Source: Mesostigma viride (taxonomy: Eukaryota > Streptophyta > Mesostigmatophyceae > Mesostigmatales > Mesostigmataceae). From it: DNA of 20,036 bases. Positions 1-10,900 of the stretch are shown one piece after another. The notes under the pieces were generated by a model. It was given only the letters and a program-made list of their open reading frames with translations, was not told where the DNA came from and made no database searches. The translations under genes and the position numbers were made by a program. The DNA lies in NCBI GenBank assembly GCA_009746045.1, contig RPFO01000435.1, positions 1 to 20,036 on the forward strand, in the 5' to 3' direction. Each line of letters starts with the position of its first letter. Position 1 is the first letter of the stretch.

Positions 1-469
1 CTTTTCCTCCCATTCCTTCCTAGCTGTTTCGTATGCCCACTGGTGTACTTTCATCTCTTCTTCGTGTATTTTTTTAGCCTCCTCTGCCAATTCTGCCCTT
101 TTTTCCATAAGAGAGGCTCGGTTAGGATCTCGTATAATTTTTTTGTTTTCGACGGCATATTTTTTAAATTGTGCACGTGCAGCTTCGTTGTAGACATCAG
201 GAACGGCATCTTCGTCGATGAACCTGCCGAATTTGACAAAAATTTGTCCCAAAGATCTTTATACCGTCTCTCTAAATCCCTGCGATGACGGTTCTTGAGA
301 AATGCTACATCGCATTGATCTCTCGTTATCCTGCGCGACGTGCGCGGTGTCGAATCTGACGCTCTGACACGGTGCCAATAGCCTCTCCCGATGTGCAGAT
401 GACAGCCTCCCCTTGGTCAGGGTTTTTGCACCTCTTGCCGCTTTTCGTAGGTGCGCCGCACTTGATCAT
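1..469 (-). CDS. Zinc-motif protein, 5' part, cut by the window edge, two frame breaks
   Basis: The ATG at 469-467 opens a protein starting MIKCGAPTKSGKRCKNP. The C-x9-C pair, with a following C-x2-H (CHLH) in the next frame, makes a C-C-C-H zinc-binding motif like the small 'TKxGxxCK...CxxH' fingers seen in many uncharacterised proteins. The rest is charged: a basic stretch (FLKNRHRRDLERRYKDLWDK), then an acidic and helical C-terminal part rich in E, K and A that is likely coiled coil and runs off the window at position 1. The frame breaks twice, at a G4 run (minus strand of 409-412) and a T5 run (minus strand of 238-242). One extra base at each restores a continuous, coding-like frame. It is more AT-rich than the genes to its right. 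Function is unknown. It may be a DNA- or RNA-binding accessory protein, or a pseudogene if the breaks are real. Confidence 0.55.
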
Positions 470-597
470 GACACATCTCAGAGTTACATAAAAAATGTGG
501 TTGTCCTTTAAGACTTTGAAAAGTCACGAATAACTTTGGCATCACCTGCAAAGCCCCGGCCTGGCAAGACGACTTTCTTACCCCTTGTCTCTACTGC

Positions 598-618
598 CAC
601 GTGTCACCACATGATTGG
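598..618 (-). promoter_or_regulatory. G-box plus CCAAT box upstream of the 469 start
   Basis: On the minus strand a CCAATCA box (618-612) is followed by ACACGTGGC, a G-box with the CACGTG core (603-598). They lie about 130 to 150 bases upstream of the ATG at 469. This spacing and order are typical of plant-lineage RNA polymerase II promoters. The motifs are seen directly; promoter function is inferred. Confidence 0.4.
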
Positions 619-648
619 TTGGCTATGAAACCCAGTTATCCCAAACGC

Positions 649-673
649 AAAAAAGCCCCCTGCCTGCAGGGGG
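649..673 (-). terminator. GC hairpin followed by T6 on the minus strand
   Basis: CCCCCTGC (656-663) pairs with GCAGGGGG (666-673) across a 2-base loop. Read on the minus strand the stem is followed within two bases by six T residues. It lies between two genes of the same orientation, downstream of the stop at 1178 and upstream of the ATG at 469. It resembles an intrinsic terminator or a hairpin 3'-end signal. In a nuclear gene its role is uncertain. Confidence 0.35.
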
Positions 674-840
674 GCCCACAATCAATCTACAATACCCATG
701 CCAAATTTTATTACTTGAGGAGACGCCATTTCAACAAATACATGACAATTGATGCTCATTGTGAATGCGTTTCCACATGAAATCATTACCATTTCATGCA
801 ATTTGGTCACTGTGCGCTTTCCGCGTGCACTTTTCATTAC

Positions 841-900
841 TAGATTGCTTAAATTTATTAAAATTTATTAAAATTTATTAACATTTATTAAAATTTATTC
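841..900. repeat. Five 10-bp AAATTTATTA repeats (phased A/T tracts)
   Basis: AAATTTATTA is repeated five times head to tail at 851-900, with one A-to-C change in copy 4 and a final C. The 10-base period matches the DNA helical repeat, so the A/T tracts should bend DNA in one direction. It lies in the 708-bp gap between two genes and shows no coding potential. Confidence 0.7.
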
Positions 901-1050
901 AAGTCGGGGTAAAATTGGCTGTTTTTGTCATAGTGTCATGCACTCGGAGGGTAAGCAAGTGAGACAAGTTGTAGATTATTTACAATTGCACAACCCTCTC
1001 CACGACCCCGCTAGTTCTATTTATAGAACGAATTATAATTATTGCCAAAA

Positions 1051-1072
1051 TTGTGCACAAGCCTGTGCACAA
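1051..1072. other. Perfect 9-bp stem hairpin in the presumed 3' flank
   Basis: TTGTGCACA (1051-1059) and TGTGCACAA (1064-1072) are exact inverted repeats with a 4-base loop. It lies about 105 bases beyond the stop of the long gene at 1178, just past a TGTAA motif. It may mark the transcript end or be a protein-binding site. It is the second hairpin in this gap. Confidence 0.45.
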
Positions 1073-1145
1073 CCCAACCAGTAATTCCCACTTGAACTTT
1101 GAATATTCAAGTGAATGCTCTGGAGACAGATGTACAGATCGATGT

Positions 1146-1150
1146 TTACA
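1146..1150 (-). promoter_or_regulatory. TGTAA poly(A) signal candidate
   Basis: TGTAA on the minus strand lies 28 bases after the stop of the gene ending at 1178. Green algae commonly use UGUAA as poly(A) signal. The same pentamer follows the stops of the genes ending at 13964, 14730, 16229 and 18111 in this window. Confidence 0.45.
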
Positions 1151-1177
1151 AATGTACACGAGTTCAGATCAAGCTAT

Positions 1178-1995
1178 CTAACTACCTACTAACAGGCGTT
1201 TCTTTACAGGTGCCCGTCCGCTGGGCTTCTTTACACCCCCCTCCCGCACATCTGCGCCAGCCTTCCCTTGAGGTTTTCGTTTGCCCTGCCCTGCGGCTTG
1301 GTCTCCCCCCTTCTCTTGGAGTCGTGGGGAAGATCTGGTCGCTGGGGAAGATCTGGTCGCCAGGAACCCCTTGTCCATCCACCACTCCAAATACGTTCCC
1401 TCAGGTGGCTTGAAACAGTTCCGCATCTCGTCTTGTTGTACCTTGAAAATTATGTTGGGCATCGTCCCCTCTCCCCATTAATCCAGATTCCCTTTTCGTC
1501 ACACCCTTCTGCCCAAAATTTAACGTACCACACGCCCGTTTTATCCACCTTTCGAACGACTCCATGCACCAGGAACGTGTCGACGTGGAAATCAGGCATG
1601 TGTGCCAGCTTCATTGGGTCTGCATTGAGTTTAGCCACCGAATCAGCAGCCCACGTGGGCTTCCACAACGTATCAAGGCGCTGGGATTGGTTCTTCCGAT
1701 ACTGGCAAAATTCACCGCCGTGCTTGCACAATACCGAAACCGGACATCCAACAGGCGAGCGGGGCACGACCCGTTTCCCCCCCCCCACCTTCCAGATTCT
1801 CCATCCACGGCTGCCAACTTGGTGGTGGCACTTTCTTGTCTAGTGGCTTGGGCTGGGTTGCGGTAACTGTGACACGTCTTTGTGGCGCTTCCTCCTCAGG
1901 TTCCGATTCTTCCGATTCTTCCGAATCTTCCTCAAACCCTTTGGGTGGGCCGCCATGCGCGTCATCCTTTGGCGGCTCCTCTTCAGACTCGTCAC
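1178..1995 (-). CDS. Last exon of the long gene: acidic, Cys-rich and basic tail
   Basis: The exon begins after the CACACAG acceptor with an acidic run (DESEEEPPKDD, then repeated EESEE), followed by a Pro/Trp segment and a G10 tract at 1786-1777, where the frame breaks by one base. It resumes with a Cys/His patch (CPVSVLCKHGGEFCQYR) and a segment, HGVVRKVDKTGVWYVKFW, that looks like a small beta-barrel reader domain, although I cannot name the family. A second one-base break lies between 1476 and 1466, next to two G4 runs. The end is rich in K, G and R and stops at 1178 with KKRLLVGS. One extra base at each break gives a single open frame. Confidence 0.5.
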
Positions 1996-4900
1996 CTGTG
2001 TGTGGACAAGCAATGACGAGCGGCGCAATTAGTTATCATTACAATCGCAAATCAAACTTGGGAATATGCAAACATCATAATTTAACCGACCATATTCACT
2101 CAGATTAACTTACCCTTTGACAGATGACTAGCCGTTGCTCTTGATCGAACGTGCCCGCCAGGCGAAAGGAGCTTTTTGCAGTAGTCGACGGCACGCCCCA
2201 ACATCCCCCCCCCGACGCCCCCGAATTCCCCTCGAGCCTCCCTCCCCTCCCCCCCCTCCTTCCCCCCTTCCCCCGATGCGCCGGTCGACCCGCCCCCCTC
2301 TCCGCCCTTCCCCCCCCCCTCCGCCCTTGACCCGCCCCCCTCTCCACCCTTCTCTCCCCCCCCTCTCCGCCCTTGGACCCGCCCCCCTCTCCGCCCTTTG
2401 ACCCGCCCCCCTCTCCACCCTTTGACCCGCCCCCCTCTCCGCCCTTCGACCCGCCCCCCTCTCCGCCCTTCGACCCCCTCCCCTCTCCGCCCTTCTCTCC
2501 GCCCCCCTCTCCATCCTTCGACCCCCTCCCCTCTCCGCCCTTCGACCCGCCCCCCTCTCCGTCCTTCGACCCCCCCCCTCTCCGCCCTTCGACCCCCCCC
2601 CTCTCCGCCCTTCGACCCGCCCCCCTCTCCGTCCTTCGACCCCCCCCCTCTCCGCCCTTCGACCCGCCCCCCTCTCCGCCCTTCGAACCCCCCCCTCTCC
2701 GTCCTTCGACCCGCCCCCCTTATCACCACCCTCATTCCCGTCCCCCTCATCATCGCCGGCACCATCATCACCAACCTCCTCCCCATCATCACCCCCATGT
2801 GACCCGACATCCTCATCATCCCCCATTGAGACGTCTTCGGCCGCGGGGGTCTCCGAGGCGGCGCGCTTCCGGCGTTTCTTTTTGGTGCCAGCGCCTGCCG
2901 TCTCCAGCGGACGCTTCTGGGCTGCACCCGCAATTTCCTTGCCCGAACGGCCGTTGGGATTGGAAATATCCTCCCCCTGTGGCCGCTTCCCAAGTACCTT
3001 CAGAAGGACCTTAAACCCATCCACCTGCTCCTTTGACCCAATGAAGATCACGGGTGGGTTGAAGAATCCCGTGAAATCGCCTAGGTACGACGACCAGTCG
3101 TCCTTCACACCATTGAAATCTCCACAATCCTTCGCCGCCTTCCAGTCCCTTTTCTCCACCCACGAACCCGTTCGACCCTTCAACAATTCCTCATCATTCC
3201 ACAGCTTCGCGTGGTGTTCCAAATTCAGCAGCCATATCCCATTCTTGATATCCGGCTGGTTCGTCAACCCCGTCCTCTTCGCAACAAATTCGAACCCCTC
3301 CATTGCATTAAGTACCACTTGAGCCAACCGTGTCGGCCCATCGCTTTTCTCCCACGCGAAAGTCTTCATCATGAACTCACAGGTCGTATCCCCGTCAGAC
3401 CCGTAAACTTTCTTAGAAATCCACGGGCCCTGCTGCTCGATTTCGGATGCCAGCTCCTCCGACCCAAACTTCCGCGGGGGTTCCCGCTTCTCCCCCACCT
3501 TTTTTTGGCGACCCGACTGGACGTCCTCTGCCTCGCATGTTCGGCTTGGCCTTCCTCCGGCACAGCCCCCGTCACCACCACAGCCCCCGCCACAGGCTGT
3601 ACGGGTTGGGGCACCACAGCCTGTTCGGTTGGGGGTTCGGGCGCAATCAGGACCCACCATTTCGTTTCCTCCTTGTGGGTCGTCCAAAAATCCGTCCTCT
3701 CCAGCAGTGCAAGTGGGAAGGTGGAATCGTCCCTCCCCGTTGGCCTGATAACCGCCCTTAGTCTCTTGGCAGCTACAGCGACCGTATCGGCCACCCTCTC
3801 AAGGGCGCTGTCGGCTTCCGAAGGCTGCATCGGCAACCAGCCGAGGTCGCGTGGTTCGGGGTATTTCCCCAAATCGCGGTTGTAGATCATGAAAAGCTGG
3901 ACCATCACCTCGCAGAAGATCTTGGCCATGTATGTCAGGTCATACAAGCACTGAGGAGGAACGTGTTTGGCCTTCACGGTTGCCATGATAGACGGCCAGA
4001 ATCGAAAGCGGGCTAGACTCCTCCACCCTTCCTGTTTGATCCCCCCCCCTTCCTCATCACCCTTCCCTCCCCGTCCAGCTTGTCCGCTGCCACGATGTCC
4101 AGAAACTCTGCAAGCTCCTTGGCCAGCTTGTCCTCAATCGGCATTCCACATCTACTGTCGTCGTTCGGAGCGACCGTTTCATCCTTCACAGCCGAGATGA
4201 AGTCGTAGACTTGGGTTTTCTCCGATTCGGACAAACCACCCTCGTTCAATCGCCCTCCAACCCGCTCCTCACCACCCTCCTCCCCCTCCCCGTCCTTCCT
4301 TGCCTTCTCAGTGCTGCTTGAAACCCCATGAATCAAATTCCATATTTCTTTCTGGTCCTGAAGGGGCACCTCCGGCTTATCCCAGGATTCCTCCATGTGC
4401 GTCTTGAAATAGTTGTGCACTTCCAGCAGCGCCGTCCCCCTCGACTTTTTGGAAACGGCCTCGTCTTCTGCATTCAGCCCCCCTCCGATCAGGGCAACCC
4501 TCCGATGCGCCTCTCTCCCCTGCATGCATGAAATGTGAATCAGTGTTTGAGACAAAAAACGGTCATACAACACACGACCTGACATTTTGTCCTTACACTT
4601 TGGAAGATCGGCCGTTCCCGAACAAAAATCACACCCTAATTTCCAGTTTCCAACGGCCGTTGGCGCAAGAAAAATCACACCCTAATTTCCAGGTTCCAAC
4701 GGCCGTTGGCGCAAGAAAAATCACACCCTAATTTCCAGGTTCCAACGGCCGTTGGCGCAAGAAAAATCACACACTAATTTCCAGGTTCCAACGGCCGTTG
4801 GCGCAAGAAAAATCACACCCTAATTTCCAGGCTCCAACGGCCGTTGGCGCAAGAAAAATGTCGACCGAATTTCCAGGTTCCAACGGCCGTTGGCGCAAGA

Positions 4901-7900
4901 AAAATATCAACCAAATTTCCAGGTTCCAACGGCCGTTGGCGCAGGAAAAATGACACCCTAATTTCCAGGTTCCAACGGCCGTTGGCGCAAGAAAAATCAC
5001 ACACTAATTTCCAGGTTCCAACGGCCGTTGGCGCAAGAAAAATCACACCCTAATTTCCAGGTTCCAACGGCCGTTGGCGCAAGAAAAATAACATCTAGTG
5101 CCTAAAACGTTCCCACACCCGATCCGTTATATTTACCTTTTGCGTCCGCATGTCCTTCATGGGCGGGATCAGTGCTTCCCCCTCCACCTCCCAGCCCTTG
5201 AGCACGTCCAGATTGGTGTACTTGAACTTCTCCGCGTCCCTCACCAACCCCCTCCACAAATCAAACGCCTCGTCGGTTGTCTCCACGAACTTGCCCTTTT
5301 GTTTACCCGCAATCTCGCCAGCTATCGCAGTACTCACTTGCTCGTCAGAGCCCTCGAAAATCACGGACTTCAACATCTGTGTGTAGTGGTTGCCGTCCAG
5401 CACGGCAAACTGCACAAACACGCAAGGCGTCTGGTCTCGAAATTTACCCTTAAGGCCGGCATGGTCCGAGATGTTCAAGCTCCCCAGCGCGGATTTCGTC
5501 AGGTCAACTACTGCCTCACGCTCAGATTCATTTGACCACTCGGACGGATCCAACTCCATGGTGATCAACTCGTCTGAGCAAGCGGCCGCCATGTCCTTCA
5601 GGGAGTCCGTCCGGAGAATGGACATGGCTTCCTCGGCCGTTGGCGAACGATAGTATCCGAACCTCTGCACGGCACGGTCACTGTCGTCCCCCGTCAGTAT
5701 TTTAATGTGGTAAGGAACCTTTTCACTCCTCTGCACCCATAAATTGTAGAGACCTGGATCACGGTCTGCCAGCACCTGCCACGCAAACCGGAAGATCGGC
5801 ACGGCACATTTTGCTTTTGTCAGACTTGTGCCGGCCCCCACGAACCACGGCGCGAGCCCCCTACAATTCCGCACCGTCACCGTCCGATGCCGCATGAGTT
5901 CCGGGAGTTGGCACAAGTTCTCCGTGGGGGCCCGTACTTGAGTCGCAATCGCGGACCCCCCCACGATGTCGACATCGTCTGGAACTAGGCGTATCTTCTG
6001 CCGCAGATGAAACGCCGCCTGTATGGTGTCAGTTAGATTCTTGTCGTGCACTTGAGAGGACGGCGCTGGCTCCCAGGAGTCCAAAATGCTGGGCTTCGCA
6101 TTTCCAGCACGTGTCGTCAGCAGCCCCTTCCTCTCAAAGGTCTTCACAATCACCGACCATAAGTCGGTGCCCGGTGCTCGTTGGCGCCATTCCTCAAAAA
6201 ATGTTGTGACCTCCCTTTCCGCCACCCCATGTTCAATCTTGTAAACCAACCTCCTCCGCTCTTCGTCCGTTCTCGGCCTGGACGGACGCCCCTGATCACA
6301 TGCAAAAAACATACAGATAGCCGGAAGGTCAGTACTATGTTCCAACGGCCGTCGCCGGAAAAATAACACCCTAATTTCCAGGTTCCAACGGCCGTTGGCG
6401 CATGAAAATCACACCCTAATTTACAGGTTCCAACGGCCGTTGGCGCATGAAAATCACACCCTAATTTCCAGGTTCCAACGGCCGTTGGCGACAGAAAAAT
6501 AACACCCTAATTTCCAGGTTCCAACGGCCGTTGGCGCAGAAAAATCACACCCTAATTTCCAGGTTCCAACGGCCGTTGGCGCAAGAAAAATCACATCCTA
6601 TTTTCCAGGTTCCAACGGCCGTTGGCGCAAGAAAAATCACACCCTAATTTCCATGCAGGTTCCAACGGCCGTTGGCGCGAGAAAAATGACACCTTCATTT
6701 CCATGTTCCAACGGCCGTTGGCGACAGAAAAATAACACCCTAATTTCCAGGTTCCAACGGCCGTTGGCGCATGAAAATCACACCCTAATTTACAGGTTCC
6801 AACGGCCGTTGGCGCATGAAAATCACACCCTAATTTACAGGTTCCAACGGCCGTTGGCGCATGAAAATCACACCCTAATTTACAGGTTCCGACGGCCGTT
6901 GGGCAAAAAAAAATAACACCCTAATTTCCAGATTGCAACGGCCGTAGGCGCAAGAAAATCAAGCAAGAAAAGGACAAGGACAAGGACAAGGACAAGGACA
7001 AGGACAAGGACAAGGACAAGGACAAGGACAGGACAAGGACAAGGACAAGGACAAGGACAAGGACAAGGACAAGGACAAGGACAAGGACAAGGACAAGGAC
7101 AAGGACAAGGACAAGGACAAGGACAAGGACAAGGACAAGGACAAGGACAAGGACAAGGACAAGGACAAGGACAAGGACAAGGACAAGGACAAGGACAAGG
7201 ACAAGGACAAGGACAAGGACAAGGACAAGGACAAGGACAAGGACAAGGCGGACAAGGACAAGGACAAGGACAAGGACAAGGACAAGGACAAGGACAAGGA
7301 CAAGGACAAGGACAAGGACAAGGACAAGGACAAGGACAAGGACAAGGACAAGGACAAGGACAAGGACAAGGACAAGGACAAGGACAAGGACAAGGACAAG
7401 GACAAGGACAAGGACAAGGACAAGGACAAGGACAAGGACAAGGACAAGGACAAGGACAAGGACAAGGACAAGGACAAGGACAAGGACAAGGACAAGGACA
7501 AGGACAAGGACAAGGACAAGGACAAGGACAAGGACAAGGACAAGGACAAGGACAAGGACAAGGACAAGGACAAGGACAAGGACAAGGACAAGGACAAGGA
7601 CAAGGACAGGACAAGGACAAGGACAAGGACAAGGACAAGGACAAGGACAAGGACAAGGACAAGGACAAGGACAAGGACAAGGACAAGGACAAGGACAAGG
7701 ACAAGGACAAGGACAAGGACAAGGACAAGGACAAGGACAAGGACAAGGACAAGGACAAGGACAAGGACAAGGACAAGGACAAGGACAAGGACAAGGACAA
7801 GGACAAGGAGGACAAGGACAAGGACAAGGACAAGGACAAGGACAAGGACAAGGACAAGGACAAGGACAAGGACAAGGACAAGGACAAGGACAAGGACAAG

Positions 7901-10900
7901 GACAAGGACAAGGACAAGGACAAGGACAAGGACAAGGACAAGGACAAGGACAAGGACAAGGACAAGGACAAGGACAAGGACAAGGACAAGGACGAGGACG
8001 AGGACAAGGACAAGGACAAGGACAAGGACAAGGACAAGGACAAGGACAAGGACAGGACGAGGACGAGGACAAGGACAAGGACAAGGACAAGGACAAGGAC
8101 AAGGACGAGGACAAGGACAAGGACAAGGACAAGGACAAGGACAAGGACAAGGACAAGGACAAGGACAAGGACAAGGACAAGGACAAGGACAAGGACAAGG
8201 ACAAGGACAAGGACAAGGACAAGGACAAGGACAAGGACAAGGACAAGGACAAGGACAAGGACAAGGACAAGGACAAGGACAAGGACAAGGACAAGGACAA
8301 GGACAAGGACAAGGACAAGGACAAGGACAAGGACAAGGACAAGGACAAGGACAAGGACAAGGACAAGGACAAGGACAAGGACAAGGACAAGGACAAGGAC
8401 AAGGACAAGGACAAGGACAAGGACAAGGACAAGGACAGGACAGGACAAGGACAAGGACAAGGACAAGGACAAGGACAAGGACAAGGACAAGGACAAGGAC
8501 AAGGACAAGGACAAGGACAAGGACAAGGACAAGGACAAGGACAAGGACAAGGACAAGGACAAGGACAAGGACAAGGACAAGGACAAGGACAAGGACAAGG
8601 ACAAGGACAAGGACAAGGACAAGGACAAGGACAAGGACAAGGACAAGGACAAGGACAAGGACAAGGACAAGGACAGGACAAGGACAAGGACAAGGACAAG
8701 GACAAGGACAAGGACAAGGACAAGGACAAGGACAAGGACAAGGACAAGGACAAGGACAAGGACAAGGACAAGGACAAGGACAAGGACAAGGACAAGGACA
8801 AGGACAAGGACAAGGACAAGGACAAGGACAGGACAAGGACAGGACAAGGACAAGGACAAGGACAAGGACAAGGACAAGGACAAGGACAAGGACAAGGACA
8901 AGGACAAGGACAAGGACAAGGACAAGGACAAGGACAAGGACAAGGACAAGGACAAGGACAAGGACAGGACAGGACAAGGACAAGGACAAGGACAAGGACA
9001 AGGACAAGGACAAGGCTGGACAAGGACAAGGACAAGGACAAGGACAAGGACAAGGACAAGGACAAGGACAAGGACAAGGACAAGGACAAGGACAAGGACA
9101 AGGACAAGGACAAGGACAAGGACAAGGACAAGGACAAGGACAAGGACAAGGACAAGGACAAGGACAAGGACAAGGACAAGGACAAGGACAAGGACAAGGA
9201 CAAGGACAAGGACAAGGACAAGGACAAGGACAAGGACAAGGACAAGGACAAGGACAAGGACAAGGACAAGGACAAGGACAAGGCTGGCACAAGGACAAGG
9301 ACAAGGACAAGGACAAGGACAAGGACAAGGACAAGGACAAGGACAAGGACAAGGACAAGGACAAGGACAAGGACAAGGACAAGGACAAGGACAAGGACAA
9401 GGACAAGGACAAGGACAAGGACAAGGACAAGGACAAGGACAAGGACAAGGACAAGGACAAGGACAAGGACAAGGACAAGGACAAGGACAAGGCTGGACAA
9501 GGACAAGGACAAGGACAAGGACAAGGACAAGGACAAGGACAAGGACAAGGACAAGGACAAGGACAAGGACAAGGACAAGGACAAGGACAAGGACAAGGAC
9601 AAGGACAAGGACAAGGACAAGGACAAGGACAAGGACAAGGACAAGGACAAGGACAAGGACAAGGACAAGGACAAGGACAAGGACAAGGACAAGGACAAGG
9701 ACAAGGACAAGGACAAGGACAAGGACAAGGACAAGGACAAGGACAAGGACAAGGACAAGGACAAGGACAAGGACAAGGACAAGGACAAGGACAAGGACAA
9801 GGACAAGGACAAGGACAAGGACAAGGACAAGGACAAGGACAAGGACAAGGACAAGGACAAGGACAAGGACAAGGACAAGGACAAGGACAAGGACAAGGAC
9901 AAGGACAAGGACAAGGACAAGGACAAGGACAAGGACAAGGACAAGGACAAGGACAAGGACAAGGACAAGGACAAGGACAAGGACAAGGACAAGGACAAGG
10001 ACAAGGACAAGGACAAGGACAAGGACAAGGACAAGGACAAGGACAAGGACAAGGACAAGGACAAGGGGACAAGGACAAGGACAAGGACAAGGACAAGGAC
10101 AAGGACAAGGACAAGGACAAGGACAAGGACAAGGACAAGGACAAGGACAAGGACAAGGACAAGGACAAGGACAAGGACAAGGACAAGGACAAGGACAAGG
10201 ACAAGGACAAGGACAAGGACAAGGACAAGGACAAGGACAAGGACAAGGACAAGGACAAGGACAAGGACAAGGACAAGGACAAGGACAAGGACAAGGACAA
10301 GGACAAGGACAAGGACAAGGACAAGGACAAGGACAAGGACAAGGACAAGGACAAGGACAAGGACAAGGACAAGGACAAGGACAAGGACAAGGACAAGGAC
10401 AAGGACAAGGACAAGGACAAGGACAAGGACAAGGACAAGGACAAGGACAAGGACAAGGACAAGGACAAGGACAAGGACAAGGACAAGGACAAGGACAAGG
10501 ACAAGGACAAGGACAAGGACAAGGACAAGGACAAGGACAAGGACAAGGACAAGGACAAGGACAAGGACAAGGACAAGGACAAGGACAAGGACAAGGACAA
10601 GGACAAGGACAAGGACAAGGACAAGGACAAGGACAAGGACAAGGACAAGGACAAGGACAAGGACAAGGACAAGGACAAGGACAAGGACAAGGACAAGGAC
10701 AAGGACAAGGACAAGGATGGCGCAAGAAAATCACATCCTTGTGCGTAACACCTACCCGGACAGCTGGCAGTGTGTGGTGGGTTGCTTTTCCAGTTGCTGC
10801 CGTCGCGGCATCGGAACCCGATGACCCAGAAGCCGCCGATTTCCTCCGCTCCTTCGCCGCCTTTGCTGCATGAGCGCCGCGCGCCTCTTGCCCCGACGAT

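Larger units (their letters stand above)
6292..10755 (-). other. Intron of about 4.46 kb made almost wholly of satellite DNA
   Basis: The proposed donor is CTGTCCGG then GTAGGTGTTACG at 10755 and the acceptor is TGCATGTGATCAG ending at 6292. Both sides are phase 0. The intron holds array B and the hexanucleotide array and little else. If the exons flanking it belong to separate genes, this stretch would instead be intergenic. Confidence 0.45.

Noticed and set aside
1268-1843. A 191-residue plus-strand protein
   Set aside because: It is antisense to the last exon of the long gene, which has a better composition and a splice site; the plus frame shows no recognisable feature.
2135-3014. Plus-strand Pro-rich open frames as a cell-wall type protein
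   Set aside because: They are the complement of the C-rich minisatellite and run antisense to better-formed coding sequence on the minus strand.
3500-3506. Programmed -1 frameshift at the A7 run
   Set aside because: The zero frame is GCC AAA AAA AGG, not a full slippery heptamer, and the same one-base pattern at many unrelated runs favours sequence error.
3369-3986. A separate 205-residue gene starting at 3986
   Set aside because: One extra base in the G9 run at 4041-4049 joins the upstream frame straight through this ATG, and its own 3' part is better explained by the break at 3492-3506.
4607-5096. The 46-bp arrays as a CRISPR array
   Set aside because: There are no unique spacers; the whole 46-base unit is repeated, in a eukaryotic intron.
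4607-6950. CCCTAA in nearly every 46-bp unit as relic telomere repeat
   Set aside because: Only a single hexamer occurs per unit, never in tandem, and it sits in a fixed longer motif; chance explains it.
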